From Scleropages formosus (Eukaryota; Chordata; Actinopteri; Osteoglossiformes; Osteoglossidae), in the NCBI RefSeq assembly GCF_900964775.1, contig NC_041824.1, positions 20,754,246 through 20,818,245 on the forward strand: DNA of 64,000 bases, written 5' to 3'. The stretch's first letter is position 1. Every line of letters starts with the position of its first letter. The notes beneath the pieces are model-generated. The model saw only the letters and a program-made list of their open reading frames with translations, was not told the DNA's origin and did not search any database. Position numbers and translations under genes: made by a program. Shown in pieces: positions 13,578 to 35,283 of the stretch.

Positions 13578-13900
13578 TGTGCAGAACAGAAAAAAAAAAA
13601 AAATCCTACAATGCAATGGTGTTTGCTTTTTAGCCCTCATGAACATACAACCCATTAAATTTTTACTCCAGTGGTTTTAAGCAAATTGACAAAAAAAAAA
13701 AAAAAAATCACGTCACAACAAATCTTTTTTATAATAGCATCATCATTTTATCATGATGCTACACAAGATGTTAGTAGAGAAATGCTCAACCATAGTTATT
13801 GCACACACATTAAAATATGCGCTGGTTAACGGTTTTACATTGAATAATTAAGTACTATATTAAGTACCGTATCAGTGTTTCCAGGAACAAAGCTCCTCAC

Positions 13901-13975
13901 CCGTAGTGTCCGTCTCCCGGTGATCCTGGTCTCAGCCCACTCAGTCTCCATGGTATAAATGTCCGCTATGGTGTA
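13901..13975 (-). other. Probable non-coding first exon of the DNase gene
   Basis: On the minus strand a donor GG|GTGAGG lies at 13901/13900, about 320 bp upstream of the start codon. The stretch holds a short upstream reading frame beginning METEWAETRITG. The outer boundary is a guess. Confidence 0.4.
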
Positions 13976-14346
13976 CACACTAACTGGGACACACAAGTGA
14001 CCAGAGAGAAGCCAGGCGAGGGTACGAGTCCCTTTAAGAGATGTGCTGTGTCAGTATTCGGTCAGCGCGGAGATCTGTCTAGAAAGCCATAAAGCGCGAA
14101 CACACTGGACACAATGCGACTGACTTGACATTCACACAATAGTCACACACCATCTCGCTGTTACACAGACACACAGGGAGGGCCCTCATAAAACATAGCT
14201 ACTCCAAAATGGTTTATGAGCCTATTAAATAATGTATTACAAAGACAAGCCACCCAAAACAGGAACATTTCTCAGTATAAATTGTCGCTACATTTATCAG
14301 AACTTGAGTTAATTTAGATGCATTAGTTTACCAATTTTATGTGAGT

Positions 14347-14440
14347 TACATTTACATTTATTAATTTTGCTGATGCTTCTCTCCGAATGAGTTGCAATTT
14401 CAAGCCACTTACAGTGATTTACCCATTTAATTAGCAGTAA
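14347..14440 (-). mobile_element. Second-family SINE fragment
   Basis: Only the 3' part is left, recognisable on the minus strand by the tail region before TAAATGTAAATGTAA and by the TGGGTAAAT segment. Confidence 0.5.
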
Positions 14441-14997
14441 TTTAAGCATTTTTGGGAATTCACCTTATGAGTAGATTTTCAGGAACAAATTATTCCCGTG
14501 ACATGAGGGGAGTCTGTATTTTGTCCTCCTTTGTTCCAGGTCATAGCAGTTTGCATTACCTGACATTTTCACTGAATCATTATGAAGGCCTCATAGAAAC
14601 AGCAACAAATACAAAAAAAAAAAAAAAACTATTTTCACTGGGTGCCCTACTGAGAGCACATAAAAGCAATTTCACCAAACCTTACAGAACCCAACACATT
14701 AGCGGGAGCTATTATATGCCATTGTCTTTAGGCAAGTTGCCATCATCAAGTTTCTTCCATGAGTGGTTTAGTCTGAAAGAAGGACATGACAGAGACCATG
14801 TATGACATTTATTTGTACGCTGTACAAATATATTATTCTAAATAAATACAACAGGATTTAGTAAAGGAAAAACTGAAAACAAAATTCAAGTTAGGTTTCC
14901 ACAGGACACTGAACCACAAACATTTCAAGCAAAAAACAATATGCACAAAATAAATATTGATTCATGGAGAAAAGTGCACCAGAATATCCGTCTTTTC

Positions 14998-14998
<1 letters not shown>

Positions 14999-15051
<53 letters not shown>
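14999..15051. repeat. (CA)n microsatellite
   Basis: About 26 uninterrupted CA units, probably inside the atp6ap1 3' UTR. Confidence 0.95.
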
Positions 15052-15052
<1 letters not shown>

Positions 15053-15725
15053 CAGCACAAGCAAAGATATCACCGGATTCAAGTAAACTACGGAATACTG
15101 TACAGAATCTTCACAGACATGTTGGTACACGGTATGGAACAGTACATTGTACTCTACGGATAGCGAACTTGACCTCACATACTTTTGTCTCATAAAAAGT
15201 CATCTTTAAAACCAGCCTAGTGCAAAACTTTAAATATAAGCATTCAGCAATGTGTACTCTACTGCATTCAACCTCAGCGACCAATCATGGACCAGTTTTC
15301 ACACTTTCAAGTTGACCTGCGAATGCTCGTCTGGTTAGCCTTCGTGGAGAAGCTGTCACTGCAAAGGCAAGAGCGCCTGGGCCTGTTTTCACCAGATCAC
15401 TACGCAAACGTAACATCCACCTGAGCTGGATGCTACAGGGAAGTCGCCATCCTCTTTAGTGCATCACCCTCTGTAGCACAGCAGTGGGGCTGTTCCTATC
15501 AAAATTCAAGCACATCAAAGGCAAATAAATAAAACTATACACATGTTCCATAGTGTACATCAAGAGGGCTGAAGGAAGTGTCAAAGGAATGGAATGTGTT
15601 TTGGATTATTAACGGTACAGGAGTTGGGAACAGGGGTGTTTTGATCATCATGTATCTGTCCTGTTTTCTCGGGGGGGGGTAATGCTTGGAATGAAGAGAG
15701 GAAGCGAGGAAGCAGTGCTGCCCTG

Positions 15726-18700
15726 TCACTCATTCTGGGGTACAGCAATGGCGGGGCCTTTAGGGTCATCAAAACGGTCCATGGTGCGCAGCTGCATTAT
15801 CATGTGCAGGCCGTAGGTGAACACCAGCAGCATCAGCAGGGAGGTTACCAGACCCATCCAGATGCCTGGCGTGAAGAAGCTGGCGCAGTCACTGGCGTAG
15901 GAGAACTGTGTCCCTGTCACGTTGAAACCTTGGATCTGTGAGACACAGCAGCAGCGAGATTGAAACCTCTACAGCCCACATATTCAGTGCTTACAGTTGC
16001 GATTTAGCGCAACTCAAAAGTACCAGGGAATTTTGGGATAGAAATACAAGGCTGCACAGTGTAACAGCACGTGCGTACAGAGCATGTAACAGAGTCATTT
16101 CTGCTGTATCTCGATAGTTGTGCTCCTCTGAAACAACGCATTATGATGTGTAATAAAAAAAAAAAAAACACTTCAGTAGATAAAATGGGGTTTGGCCAGA
16201 GCACATCAAACGCAGTAGCAGCCACCTACAGAAACTCAACACATTCAAAAGTGAACCGGAACATGGAGAAACAGCCATCAAATACAATCTATTGCAAATA
16301 AATGATGACGCACATAAAATCACAGAAGAATATGCAGTTTGGGACACTTTGTTCTTTTCGTTTCTTTCAAAGAGTTTCATAATAGCAAACTTCTGTTCTA
16401 GAGTGACAGCCTTTCTTTTACGATTTCCATCAAGACTTGGGCCACCAGAACACTTCTCCGCACTCTTACCTCTTTGTCCAACCACGTTGGACTGTAACAC
16501 AGTACATGAAAATTAAACACTAAAGCTAAAAAGTGCAAGTTCAGATTCTCAAGAGTGGAATCACATTATTCCCAAATCGCACTGGAAGAAAACTGCATTA
16601 AATTAGGTTCCCCTATTACATTATATCCAAATCACATAACAAGCATTATAGCAGAAATTATTGTACTTGGATCACATCCTCATAGTTCAAAGACAATGTA
16701 TGCGTATATATGTTTCAAACTAGAGCGTGAACAAGGATTATTTAACTTCAATTCTGGCAGGGTTAGGGTAGGGCTTCATCTGGCAAGGACTCAGCAAGAG
16801 GTCCTAAATGGACTGAACAAAGTCGATTCAGATACTTCATGGCCTAGGCCCTCCAGGACAAAAGCTATAAAAGCTCTTCCACAAGCAGTTACTTACACAA
16901 TATAACTCTAAACTAGCCCCTCCTCTCCTTACTGAGCTTTTCTATGATTTTAAAAACACTTTTTAAATACACATTGTAACCCTTAAAGAGAACTGGATCC
17001 CACTGCCCTAAATCCACAATCCCCATCTAAAGCACAAGTAGCAGACACCAGCCATGATGGAATCAGTACCTGGAATTCCTCAAAGGAGAGCCTCCACTGG
17101 GTGGCGTTGTCAGTGAGGGAATGGGCTGCCAGCAGGGCGTCGCGGAAGCTGGTGACAGACTCACAGCGGTAGGAGTACTCCGTAGGTGCATAGATGTTGC
17201 GACTGCCATTGAAGAGAGCCCTCTGGCCGTCGTACTCCAGCTCCACCTGATCCATTGTGAACCAGTTGCGTGCAGACACTGAGTAGTAGCGCTGGCTCAT
17301 GGAAAAGCTGCAAGAGGGCAGGAAGTGACAATTTTTCAATAAGGCAGAATGGTTTGTGTCCCGTGTGAATTCTGATAAAGGGAAATACTATAAAACAGGC
17401 ATTCCACCAATCTAAGCTAAAGAGTGAAGGTATTACTTCTTGGTACACCAGGTATTACTATATTGTACACCACTGAACTTGAATTTTGAAAGCAACAAAC
17501 TCACATTAGCCGAAAAGACCGGAAACCCAAAACATTCTCGTAATTAAGAACAAGTCTGGGAAAAGAGGGGGGGAAAGAAAAAAGTAAGGCTGTTAGTCTG
17601 TTAAAATGACAGCATATCATTACACAAATCACACATCAAAACTTAAAATGGTCAAAGTGATTCCAAAGTTAATAAGTTTATATAACACATGAGATATCCT
17701 ACTCTTACACAGAAGTAGAAAAACTCAGTAAAAAGCCAATGGTGCAAAACACTGGTAAGAAATGAGCACTGTATAAAGGGGATTACAATGGACATGGTCA
17801 GCACCATGTGAATTTCCCTTGACTTTCATATTTGAGCAAACCTTAAAAACTGTACAGCTGGGGGGGGGGAAGGAGCCCTCAGAATAAGATCATATGTACA
17901 GTAAGTCCCTGTAAATCAATGACACCCTGACAAAAAGTGTTGGTAGCCCTCAGCGCTGGGCAGTGTGTGATGCCCATGGTGCTCTCCTATTCACCGGGAG
18001 TGAGTCCTGTTGCAGGAAGAGCCTGTCAGCGAGACAGTGGCCGAGGAACCAAAGGTCTGGGGTCCCAATTCGTGGCGTCTCCACTGCTCACGGAAATGGC
18101 TGACGGTCAGGTTCTCGGCCCAGAGCAGGATGCAGGTGGACTCCCCCCTTTTGAACTCCACAGGAGGGTATGGCTCATTGGACGAAGCCTGCAGCAGAGA
18201 GCGGCCCACGGACTCCCCATCCAAAGACCCCTCTGCGATCACCTGGGAGAAGCCGGGATGACGGGGGTCAACAGTCTAGCGCGAGAACTTAGGAACGGGA
18301 AAACACAGAATGGTGGTGTGCAGACAGAGAAATACAGCTCTGCAAATACCCATGTAAATGTACATATGCTTTTCAAAAAAAATCTTGGCACTAACAATCA
18401 GACAGTAACGTGAGCAGAATAACTGCAGATTACCCTTGAAGGTCTGACAGCTGTGTAGACAGCAGTGTAGGGGACACCTTGGGCCTTCATAATGTTCAGG
18501 ACCTGTCCAACCACTTCATCTGGAGAGAGAAGGAATTGTACGCTGCATTTGTACACCGCACACGGCCACACTCCCCAACACAGCTCCTCGACCAATTACA
18601 GGTTCTTCTACAACATTAAATGTTAAAGGTACACAAGGGCAGCTGTATTTTTTCACAAAATATAGAATAAGTATTTACACTCCCTTTTGATAACTCCTTG

Positions 18701-20609
18701 TCCAAATCTGGGCCACAGCTAAAGTAAATATTCTGCACTACAAAGACTTGCAGCTTAACACTAAGAATACGTTTTATAATTCTAGGCACTTGAAACTTCT
18801 TTAGACTCTTAGTTCTAGACTCACAGTGACTAAACAAAACATGATTTTTACTCACCATTTCCACGAAGAACAGCTCTGGGGGACATCATGTCAGCCCTGA
18901 GAAGAAGCACGTGGCACCACAAGTTCAGCTTACATAACAGTATTTACATATGGATACAATAAAGGTCTTTGTTGTTCAACATAAGCGTAAGCAAATTGAA
19001 CAGCAAGTATTTTTTAGCCACTTATGATACTGCAGGTTATTCCTGTGTATGAATTGTTATTCATCATAATTATCGCCTATTTTCAAGTCTTGGAAGGGAT
19101 GAACTTGATCAAGTTTCCAGTGTGCAGAAAAACTGAAATTAAGTTCAACTAGTCACTGACACACACATAAAGAAAATATGCATATATGGACTTGAGAGCA
19201 CAATCTCCCCATTACTCTGTGCTGTAGGGCAAGCGGAAAACCAGCAGGGCCACCCCAGAGGAATTGAGGCGCAGCTGAGCCAATGTCTCCGGGTCCAAGT
19301 AGAGCGGGGCGGTGCCCAATTGCTCCTGCAGCATCCCAGGCAGAGCACTGGAATCGGGCCACGAGAGGGCTGGCAACACCAGGGGGAAGGTGGAGGACTG
19401 CAGCGCTGACTGTGGGTTGTGAAGCACAGCCACGAGTTAGAGCTAAAATCACAGGTTCCAGTTAAAGGTTCTAATTTCTCTTTGGAATTTTTCTGGTCAC
19501 AACCTGTCATACAATATTTGGTTGAAATGGGTGTTTCAAAACATGCGTAACAAGAGGAGTGTAACCATACCTCGAGGTTGGGGAAAGCGCTGTCCTGCTT
19601 GTTGCCAAACACCCCTCCAAACACAGTGAAGTCATCCATACTCAGCTGGGTGGCCAATGAAAACATGTATACGGACTGATTAGAGTGTCATCTTTATCCT
19701 ACACAATCAACAAATTGTGGGTAACAGGAGAAAACTGTATCTAATTATCGTTTAGAAGACGCATGCGTGCGTTTTTAAAGAGCTGACACCTTGTTTACAT
19801 GAGGCCCAATATAACATAAGACGGTCAATATATCCATCCCTCACTTAACGGTTAACTGGTTCCATGAAATTCCTGTTATGAGCAGATCAAATTACCACTA
19901 TTTCCTAGGGGAAAAGAAATTATTCCCAAAAATCACGGTGGCACAGTGAGTAGCGCTGTCGTCTCACAGCACCTGGGTGGTGGAAGAGGATGTGGGTTCG
20001 ATCCCCACTCAGTCTGTGTGGAGTTTGCATGTTCTCCCTGTGTCTGTGTGGGTTCCCTCTGGGTGTTCTGGTTTCCTCCCACAGCCCAAAGATATACTGT
20101 TCAGGTGGAGTGATGAGTGACAGAGAGAGAGAGTTCCACTGACGTATGGATGAGTGACCCAGCGTAAGTAGTGTCTCTAGCAGTGTAAGTCACCGTGCTG
20201 AATAAGCTGTTGGCTGGTAACACTATATAATTCGTTGGAAGTCGCTTTGGAGAAAAGAGTCTGCTAAATGAAGTAAGGTAAACATCCTGCAGTTTTCACC
20301 AGCTTTTTAGGAGACATTTAGAGAATTTGACTCATATGTGCTCATCATGATGTAAAGAAAGAATTGCATCAGATAAATTAATCAATCACATGCATCTGCT
20401 GAATGACTGAGTGTGAAGGTCGGATGTGACAGTGAAGGTGACTGACAGACAGACAGACAGACACACACACACACACACACACCTTGTCCTGCAGGAAGAG
20501 GAGCACGTTGTGCGGCGCGCCGCTCAGGGCCGCTGTCAAGTAGGACAGCAGCTGGGGGCCGGACACGGTGTGGCCCGCGAGCGGGGGCGCGTGGCGTGGC
20601 AGCGCGTGC
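15726..20609 (-). CDS. atp6ap1: V-ATPase accessory subunit 1 (Ac45), first exon not found
   Basis: Nine exons are seen: about 20609-20483, 19645-19571, 19409-19216, 18896-18856, 18519-18434, 18242-17995, 17555-17505, 17307-17070 and 15935-15726. From 19645 they total 381 codons including the stop, in one frame. The protein contains [33 protein letters not shown] and [15 protein letters not shown]. It ends in a membrane segment ([20 protein letters not shown]) and a short tail with [11 protein letters not shown], all as in ATP6AP1. It is a type I membrane protein of the lysosome and secretory pathway that assists assembly and activity of the proton pump. The signal-peptide exon should lie at 20.7-21.3 kb but was not placed with confidence. 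The donor of the first visible exon, AAG|GTGTGTG, merges into a CA/GT repeat. A diverged pogo-like transposase fragment and a DANA-like SINE lie in its introns. Confidence 0.93.
16345..16485 (-). mobile_element. Tigger/pogo-like transposase N-terminal fragment
   Basis: On the minus strand the reading frame gives [20 protein letters not shown], which fits the CENP-B/pogo-type helix-turn-helix start of Tigger transposases. It is followed by unrelated sequence and stops. It lies in the last intron of atp6ap1. The element's ends were not found. Confidence 0.45.
19826..19925. mobile_element. Remnant resembling a Tigger-type terminal sequence
   Basis: TCCCTCACTTAACGGTTAAC, followed by GGTTCCATGAAATTCC and GTTATGAGCAG, resembles the terminal and subterminal sequence of Tigger/pogo-type elements. 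It sits just before the DANA-like SINE. No partner inverted repeat was identified. Confidence 0.35.
19934..20270 (+). mobile_element. DANA/HE1-like tRNA-derived SINE
   Basis: It begins CACGGTGGCACAGTGAGTAG, has the B box GGTTCGATCCCC, then GTGTGGAGTTTGCATGTTCT and TTTCCTCCCACAG, all standard for this fish SINE group. It ends with GTCGCTTTGGAGAAAAGAGT and CTGCTAAATG, the same LINE-type tail as the second SINE family. A short GA repeat lies inside. It sits in an atp6ap1 intron on the opposite strand. Confidence 0.8.
20439..20482. repeat. (GACA)n/(CA)n repeat abutting an atp6ap1 donor site
   Basis: The plus strand reads GACAGACAGACAGACA and then about eleven CA units up to 20482. On the minus strand the GT of the splice donor is the first GT of the repeat. 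Confidence 0.9.
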
Positions 20610-22149
20610 CTGCGCCACATCGTGCACGCCACACACAAACACAGAGAAACGCATAAAAGCCGCGTTAGTCACATTTTAGACGTCCATCCTTCCGATGTCG
20701 ACCTCTACTTAGCATGACTCCGTATATTGAGCATATTATCCGCCACAGATTCGTAACAGATTACCGGCGGCGCAGGGAGGAAAACATAACACTCATTCCC
20801 GAAAGATGGAACCAATGTTATTCCTCCGACCCTGTCATTCGGCTTCAGTTTCTAAAAGGCAGAAAAACGAGGAACATGCACAGGTGTTTATGTGAAAATA
20901 GCGAAAAAGCCCGCTGTAGCTGTTTAGCTTTCCTCCAGCACAACGGTTTTTAAAAAATGTCGTCAGGCTGAGGAGCTTGGGGACCTGCAGCCTAAACCAC
21001 TCTCCTGCACTCATTTTAAACTGGTAATCCGGTTCTATCCGATTTTTACCAAGATCCCAACTGTGTACTGCTAGAAATTAGAAGAGAATCGAGTCAGCTG
21101 ACCGGTTACATATATTTTCGCCGTATTCGCGTCGTTCCAGCTGGACTGGACAGCAACGAGACACCCGGTGACGGTCCGCGCGGCTCCACGAAAACACTCG
21201 GAAAACCCACATTTACATTATAGCTGCTTCTTCGACGTACTACTTCCCCCAACGAAAGACATCATTCATGATTGCTGCAATATAAATTTTATAATTCCTG
21301 CGCGGTCTTAACACCACCACCTGCAATATTAATTAATATTAACCCGTCCAGAGCACACTGATTAAAACGGATACTCGTCGGTTTTACCCTTCGCTCGACC
21401 ACATCACCAGTGGCACTTGGTGGCTGCATCGCCCAGAAAAAAGCAAAGTGAATAAAACAGCAAAGGACAGCGCCGAGCCTGGGATTTGAGACATCTTGTA
21501 GCCCAACATCTTTCTTGCACTGCGGGGATGACGTCACGTGCTAATGCCGAACGGCGGTCACGTGAATCTTGTGACCTCGCGTCTACGTGAGCGCGCCCCC
21601 GGTGTGCGCGCGTCGAACCACCCGGTATGTTCCAGCCTGGAATCCAGGGCGTGCGGAGTGTGTGGAGACCGCCGTTCGGTACACAAACAGAACACACTAA
21701 CATGAAGTGTGTATGTTTTCCCCTTATACATATTTGAATGGTAAAAAACCATGGTGGTTTACGGTATTAAACATTGGTGTTTTCTGTGCGTTACACGAGA
21801 ACTGTATCTTTAGTCAGTGCCCATATTTAGTTCTACAGTCTATTAAACGGTTATTTAGCTGTAAAGTCACTGTGACTCTTAAAAAAAATTCATCATCTGT
21901 TGTATATAAATGTGAAATGTATTTAAATGTGCTCCTAATTGAACCCATGGAGTTACACTGTTAAGAGTGACCATTAAATGTAACATTTTGAAAACTAATG
22001 CATTGTTTCTTCCTTGCCTCTTTTTATAATTTATTTGCACACTTTTTTTGAGAAGAGAGAATGACTGTATGCTTCTGTTCCTAAATTTGTAAACTCCTGG
22101 GTACTGGTCTAGGGATGAAAAAATATTCCGCTGCCACAGTGTCATTCCC

Positions 22150-23190
22150 TCAACCTGGTTCCAAGGAACCCAGTGCAGTCAGTACAACAAATTCAGTGCA
22201 GTCCATATGATTTGGACATTGGCCTGATTTTTTTTCTGTACTCCAGCACATTGAGTTTGAAATGTATTACAAAACTTTGAGGATAAAGTGCAGAGTGTCA
22301 GCTGTGATTTGTGGGTATATACTGTATACCTATATTGGGCAAACTTCATGCAGCAATTTTTGTACCAGACCAGGGACCAGAAGCAACTGGACAAATAAAC
22401 ATGATCTGAAATAAATTTGTCACGTTTAGCACTTGATCACAGATCCTTTGCTTTGATGACTTCTTCAAGTCTGCAACCCACAGACATAAGCAGACACAGG
22501 GTATCTTCCCTGATGATGCTCTGTGAGGCCTGTACTGCAGCTGTCTTCACTTTCTGTTTAGAGACAGCACACACACACACACACACTGTCTACAACCGCT
22601 TGTCTCAAGTAGGGTTGCAGTGATCCGGAGCCTAACCCGGTAGCACAGGGTGAAAAGCTGGAGGGGGAGGGGACATGCCCCAGACAGGATGCCAGTTCAC
22701 CGCAAGGCACCCCAAACAGGACTCAAACCCCAGACCCACTACATAGCAGGCCCCAGCCAAACCCGCTGTGCCGCCACGCCCCCTGCGAGACAGCAGCAAC
22801 AGACTCCAAATGCAAATGCCACACTTAACATTAATTCTAGACCTTTTATTAGGTCTCTTGTGCACAATTTAACAATATAATCACACAGAGCTGGCCAAGA
22901 AATAACTGAACACCCAATTGTCTAGTTACTTTTGCTGATTCAAGTAGAAGTACTATGCATATAAAGGGCTGTAATCCCTGTGTTGTTCACCAGATACAGA
23001 TGTAAACACCCTCAATGTAAGTATCCTCAAATTAAAGCTGACAGTCTGCACTTTAACCTCATAGTTATTGTTTCATTTCAAATCCAATGTGATGGAGTAC
23101 AAAAAATAAATTAAAAAACTGAACCACTGTCCAAATACATAGAGATTGCACTGTAGTTGGAGGAGAGCAGTCTCTCCAGTGTGTAAAAAC
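22150..23190 (-). mobile_element. Decayed Tc1-like DNA transposon
   Basis: Terminal inverted repeats are recognisable at about 22220-22330 (left, GCACATTGAGTTTGAAATG) and about 23020-23110 (right, CATTTCAAATCCAATGTG). Between them the minus strand at about 22430-22560 encodes the end of a Tc1 transposase (LMSVGCRLEEVIKAKD), matching the element at 48.5-50.1 kb. Most of the transposase is deleted. A SINE (22570-22786) inserted later. Confidence 0.6.
22570..22786 (-). mobile_element. Dominant-family SINE, copy 2
   Basis: Flanked by the duplication GAGACAGCA (22561-22569 and 22787-22795). It lies inside the Tc1 remnant, so it is younger than that element. Confidence 0.9.
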
Positions 23191-23356
23191 ATTTTCCAGG
23201 AAAATAATGTGAGAAAAGAGTGAAAGGGATGGTTCCCAAAACAAACCAGGTACAACCAAGTGTGGCTGCTGGGAAGTATCACAAAAAAAAAACAAGAGCT
23301 TTGGAATGCCAGGACCAGTTTCATCCATAACAGGTCAGACCTGGAAGCTTGGAGTA

Positions 23357-23564
23357 CACACACACATTTTCAGAACCACTTGTCCCACACAGGGTCACGG
23401 GGAACCGGAGCCTACCTGGCAACACAGGGCATAAGGCTGGAGGGGGAGGGGACACACCCAGGACAGGACGCCAGTCCATCGCAAGGCACCCCAAGCAGGA
23501 CTCGAACCCCAGACCCACCGAAGAGCAGGACTGTGGTCCAACCCACTGTGCCACCGCACCCCCC
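23357..23564 (-). mobile_element. Dominant-family SINE, copy 3
   Basis: A perfect 12-bp duplication, AAGCTTGGAGTA, stands at 23345-23356 and 23565-23576. The tRNA-like head is at the right end and the CA tail at the left. Confidence 0.95.
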
Positions 23565-24364
23565 AAGCTTGGAGTATTTAACTGAAAATCTGGACATTGG
23601 AGTATTTATTTGAAAATGCACTCACCACCCTTCCTCAGTAATGTCTCATGTCAAGGGAAAAGTTTGGTCATAATACTGCTTTTCTTATTATTGGTAATGA
23701 CAGATTAGTGCATGTCAAATCACAACAATAGAATAAAATTCAAGATTTTAAGCAATATGTTATGTGGAAGTACAAAGAGAAAATCTTATGAAATCTGATG
23801 AAAACTTCCCACTTCCTAGTCCACCTGAAGGTGAGGTAATAGGATAGGATAGGATAGGACAGGATAGGATAATTTCTTTATCCCTGTAGTGAGATTCATA
23901 TACAGCAGCTCAACATGTCACATAAGAGACATGACACAAAACAAAGTGCAGTTATACTGACCAAGATAATTTATGATTTTTTTTAAATAAATACTATTTC
24001 AATCCATTATATGTAGCTCTTACTACCTGAACACCCCTTTATTTCTCAGCATAAACTATTATCGCAAATTAATAGATTTTCATTATTTTACCTTTTGGAA
24101 AAAAAAATAATAATTTTAAATATAATATAGAAATAAGAAAACAAGCCACTCAGCAGTTAATAAAAAACTGATGTTGGTTACATCTGCAGAGCTTTGGCAG
24201 ATGTGCATCCTTCAGTAACTACGCTGCTGTCCAGTCCAGTTTCTCTCAGCAAAAAGCTTAGAGAAAACTTAGTGTTAGATGTGGGATTTGAAAAAGCCCC
24301 AAACACCAAGGTCCGACTCTCCCAGTGCAGCAGGCACCATGCGCATATTGGGACATTAGAAGAG

Positions 24365-24366
<2 letters not shown>

Positions 24367-24403
<37 letters not shown>

Positions 24404-24429
24404 GTGTGTATGTGTGTGTGTGTGCGTGT
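24367..24429. repeat. (TG)n microsatellite, slightly interrupted
   Basis: A TG run broken by a few CG and TA steps. Confidence 0.95.
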
Positions 24430-25299
24430 TTTCTGTCATTCGCACAAGTACTGTACTGTCCAAGCACCACAGCGACCCCTAATGGTCCGAACGGTTCTAG
24501 CAAATAATAACAACTGTAGTAAAAATGCTGTAGTTGGTGGCTGTACACTACAGTATTTATTAGATCAAGAAGATGCACTGCCTTTCTGAATTGTATCCCA
24601 TTCAAGAATATTACTGTATTCAAAACAGAGATCAGGGGATCAGATGTTTTATTTAATTCCCTGTCTAATGATAACTATGTTTGTCTATATATTACAAAAA
24701 GTTGTGTTGCTAAATTAGGACGATCGTACACAAGAGAGGGTACCGTTCTTTAGTGTCTCGGAAACAAAACCCGTCACCTTGGTGCTCTCCGTGGTCCTGA
24801 AAGTCGAACCTGCGTACATGTTTATTGCTGTCTGTCGCGCACACACGCAGTCACCCCTAAACCCACATCGACATGTATTTCTACGTTTCAGACCTGCTCA
24901 TGTTTATCTCCTTCAGCCGAGTTCTTCATTCACGCAAAGTTTTTTTCCCGTTGTCGCCCATGTGGTGCGCATTTCTGCTGAAGAATAGTGTCGACAAACA
25001 AGTGTGATCGCGTGAAAATACACGTTTATACATCACATAACTGCCACTGCAAACACTTTTTAACAGAGTTTACGTAACAGCATGTCGCGTGTCGTGGGGC
25101 ACAGAAATATGATTAATAAGAACGCTCGGTGGAGTTAAACACACATTCACATTGCGGGTGGGACACCGTTCTGGCACCCACTGGGGAACACGTCATTCCG
25201 CCACACCGCTGCTACACCCACGCATGCTTTTTTTAATAAGCGACATTATAATTCGGTCTACTGTCCTCGGTGAGACGCTTTGGTGTTCAGCTCGCGCTT

Positions 25300-25493
25300 T
25301 AAACGGAGGAAGCAGCTTCGTGAAACCGTGAAGCGAGGCTCCCGCAAGCCGCGTGGCAGCCGCCCTCTCCTCAGCACCACAGCGCCGCTTCGCGCGCGGC
25401 TGTCTGCTCGAGCCGAGAGCTGCGTCGCAGCCGGCGGAGGAATATCAGCCTGAGCACCAAGGTCACAATCCGCACTTATTTCAGCGGAGTCAG
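25300..25493 (+). promoter_or_regulatory. gdi1: CpG-rich start region and possible non-coding exon of gdi1
   Basis: The stretch is rich in CpG (GCGCGCGG, CTCGAGCCG, GTCGCAGCCGGCGG) and ends in a donor TCAG|GTATGA at 25493/25494, before the ATG exon at 25891. A non-coding first exon here is an inference. Confidence 0.4.
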
Positions 25494-25890
25494 GTATGAA
25501 TGCGAGTGCACAAAACCATTTCAGGTTATTTATACATACGTAAGACTGTAAAACCACCCAAGATGCACATTTAACGCGAAGTTTTGGAGGGAGTGCAATA
25601 TAATTTCATGAAAATATTTCTGCTTTATATGCGAAACAGCGGGTTTGTTGCACATAAGGGCGTTGTACTATTTCCCGACGCGGATGAATCTGGGTTTGGA
25701 GGAGCAGCTCCACGGAAAGGGCCATCTTTGGTCTTTTCTCACCGGGTGCGGTGCTGTGCGTTGCAGTTAGCAATTGAATTAAAAGACACAAAGAAATTAA
25801 TTGCAACGTTATCTGGTGCGTTTAAACAAGTAGTAAAAATAATTACTGAGCTTGGCTTTGTTGCATTGACGAACTTGAGGATAGTCGAAG

Positions 25891-35002
<9,112 letters not shown>

Positions 35003-35205
35003 GGGAAGCAGTGCTCCGGAGGGTGAGGCTTCGGGGGGGGGGTGTGGGAGGCAGACAGCACTACATTGAGGTAGGGCATGGGGCTTGAGGAGTGAGAAGA
35101 GGGGGAAACACTAGGGGTGTTGAGCCACATTCACATGGAATAACCTTGTGGTGTTTCTGATGTCTCCTACTTCCACCACCTTCTCTAGCTCCACTGCCCT
35201 GGAAG

Positions 35206-35271
<66 letters not shown>

Positions 35272-35283
35272 CACACACACACA
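35206..35283. repeat. (CA)n microsatellite in the gdi1 3' UTR
   Basis: About 38 CA units with CG interruptions at both ends. Confidence 0.95.

Larger units (their letters stand above)
14060..15725. other. Intergenic region and probable 3' UTR of atp6ap1
   Basis: It lies between the 5' end of the DNase gene and the stop codon of atp6ap1. The right part (about 14.8-15.7 kb) is probably the atp6ap1 3' UTR, because a minus-strand AATAAA is present near 14810. It contains a long CA microsatellite and a fragment of the second SINE family (14347-14440). Confidence 0.45.
20610..25480. other. Head-to-head region between atp6ap1 and gdi1
   Basis: Its left part (20.6-21.7 kb) is CpG-rich and should hold the promoter and signal-peptide exon of atp6ap1. 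The middle carries a Tc1 remnant with a SINE inside it, a further SINE and a pentanucleotide repeat GGATA (about 23841-23870). The right end (25.25-25.49 kb) is again CpG-rich and belongs to the gdi1 promoter. No other gene was recognised. Confidence 0.55.
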
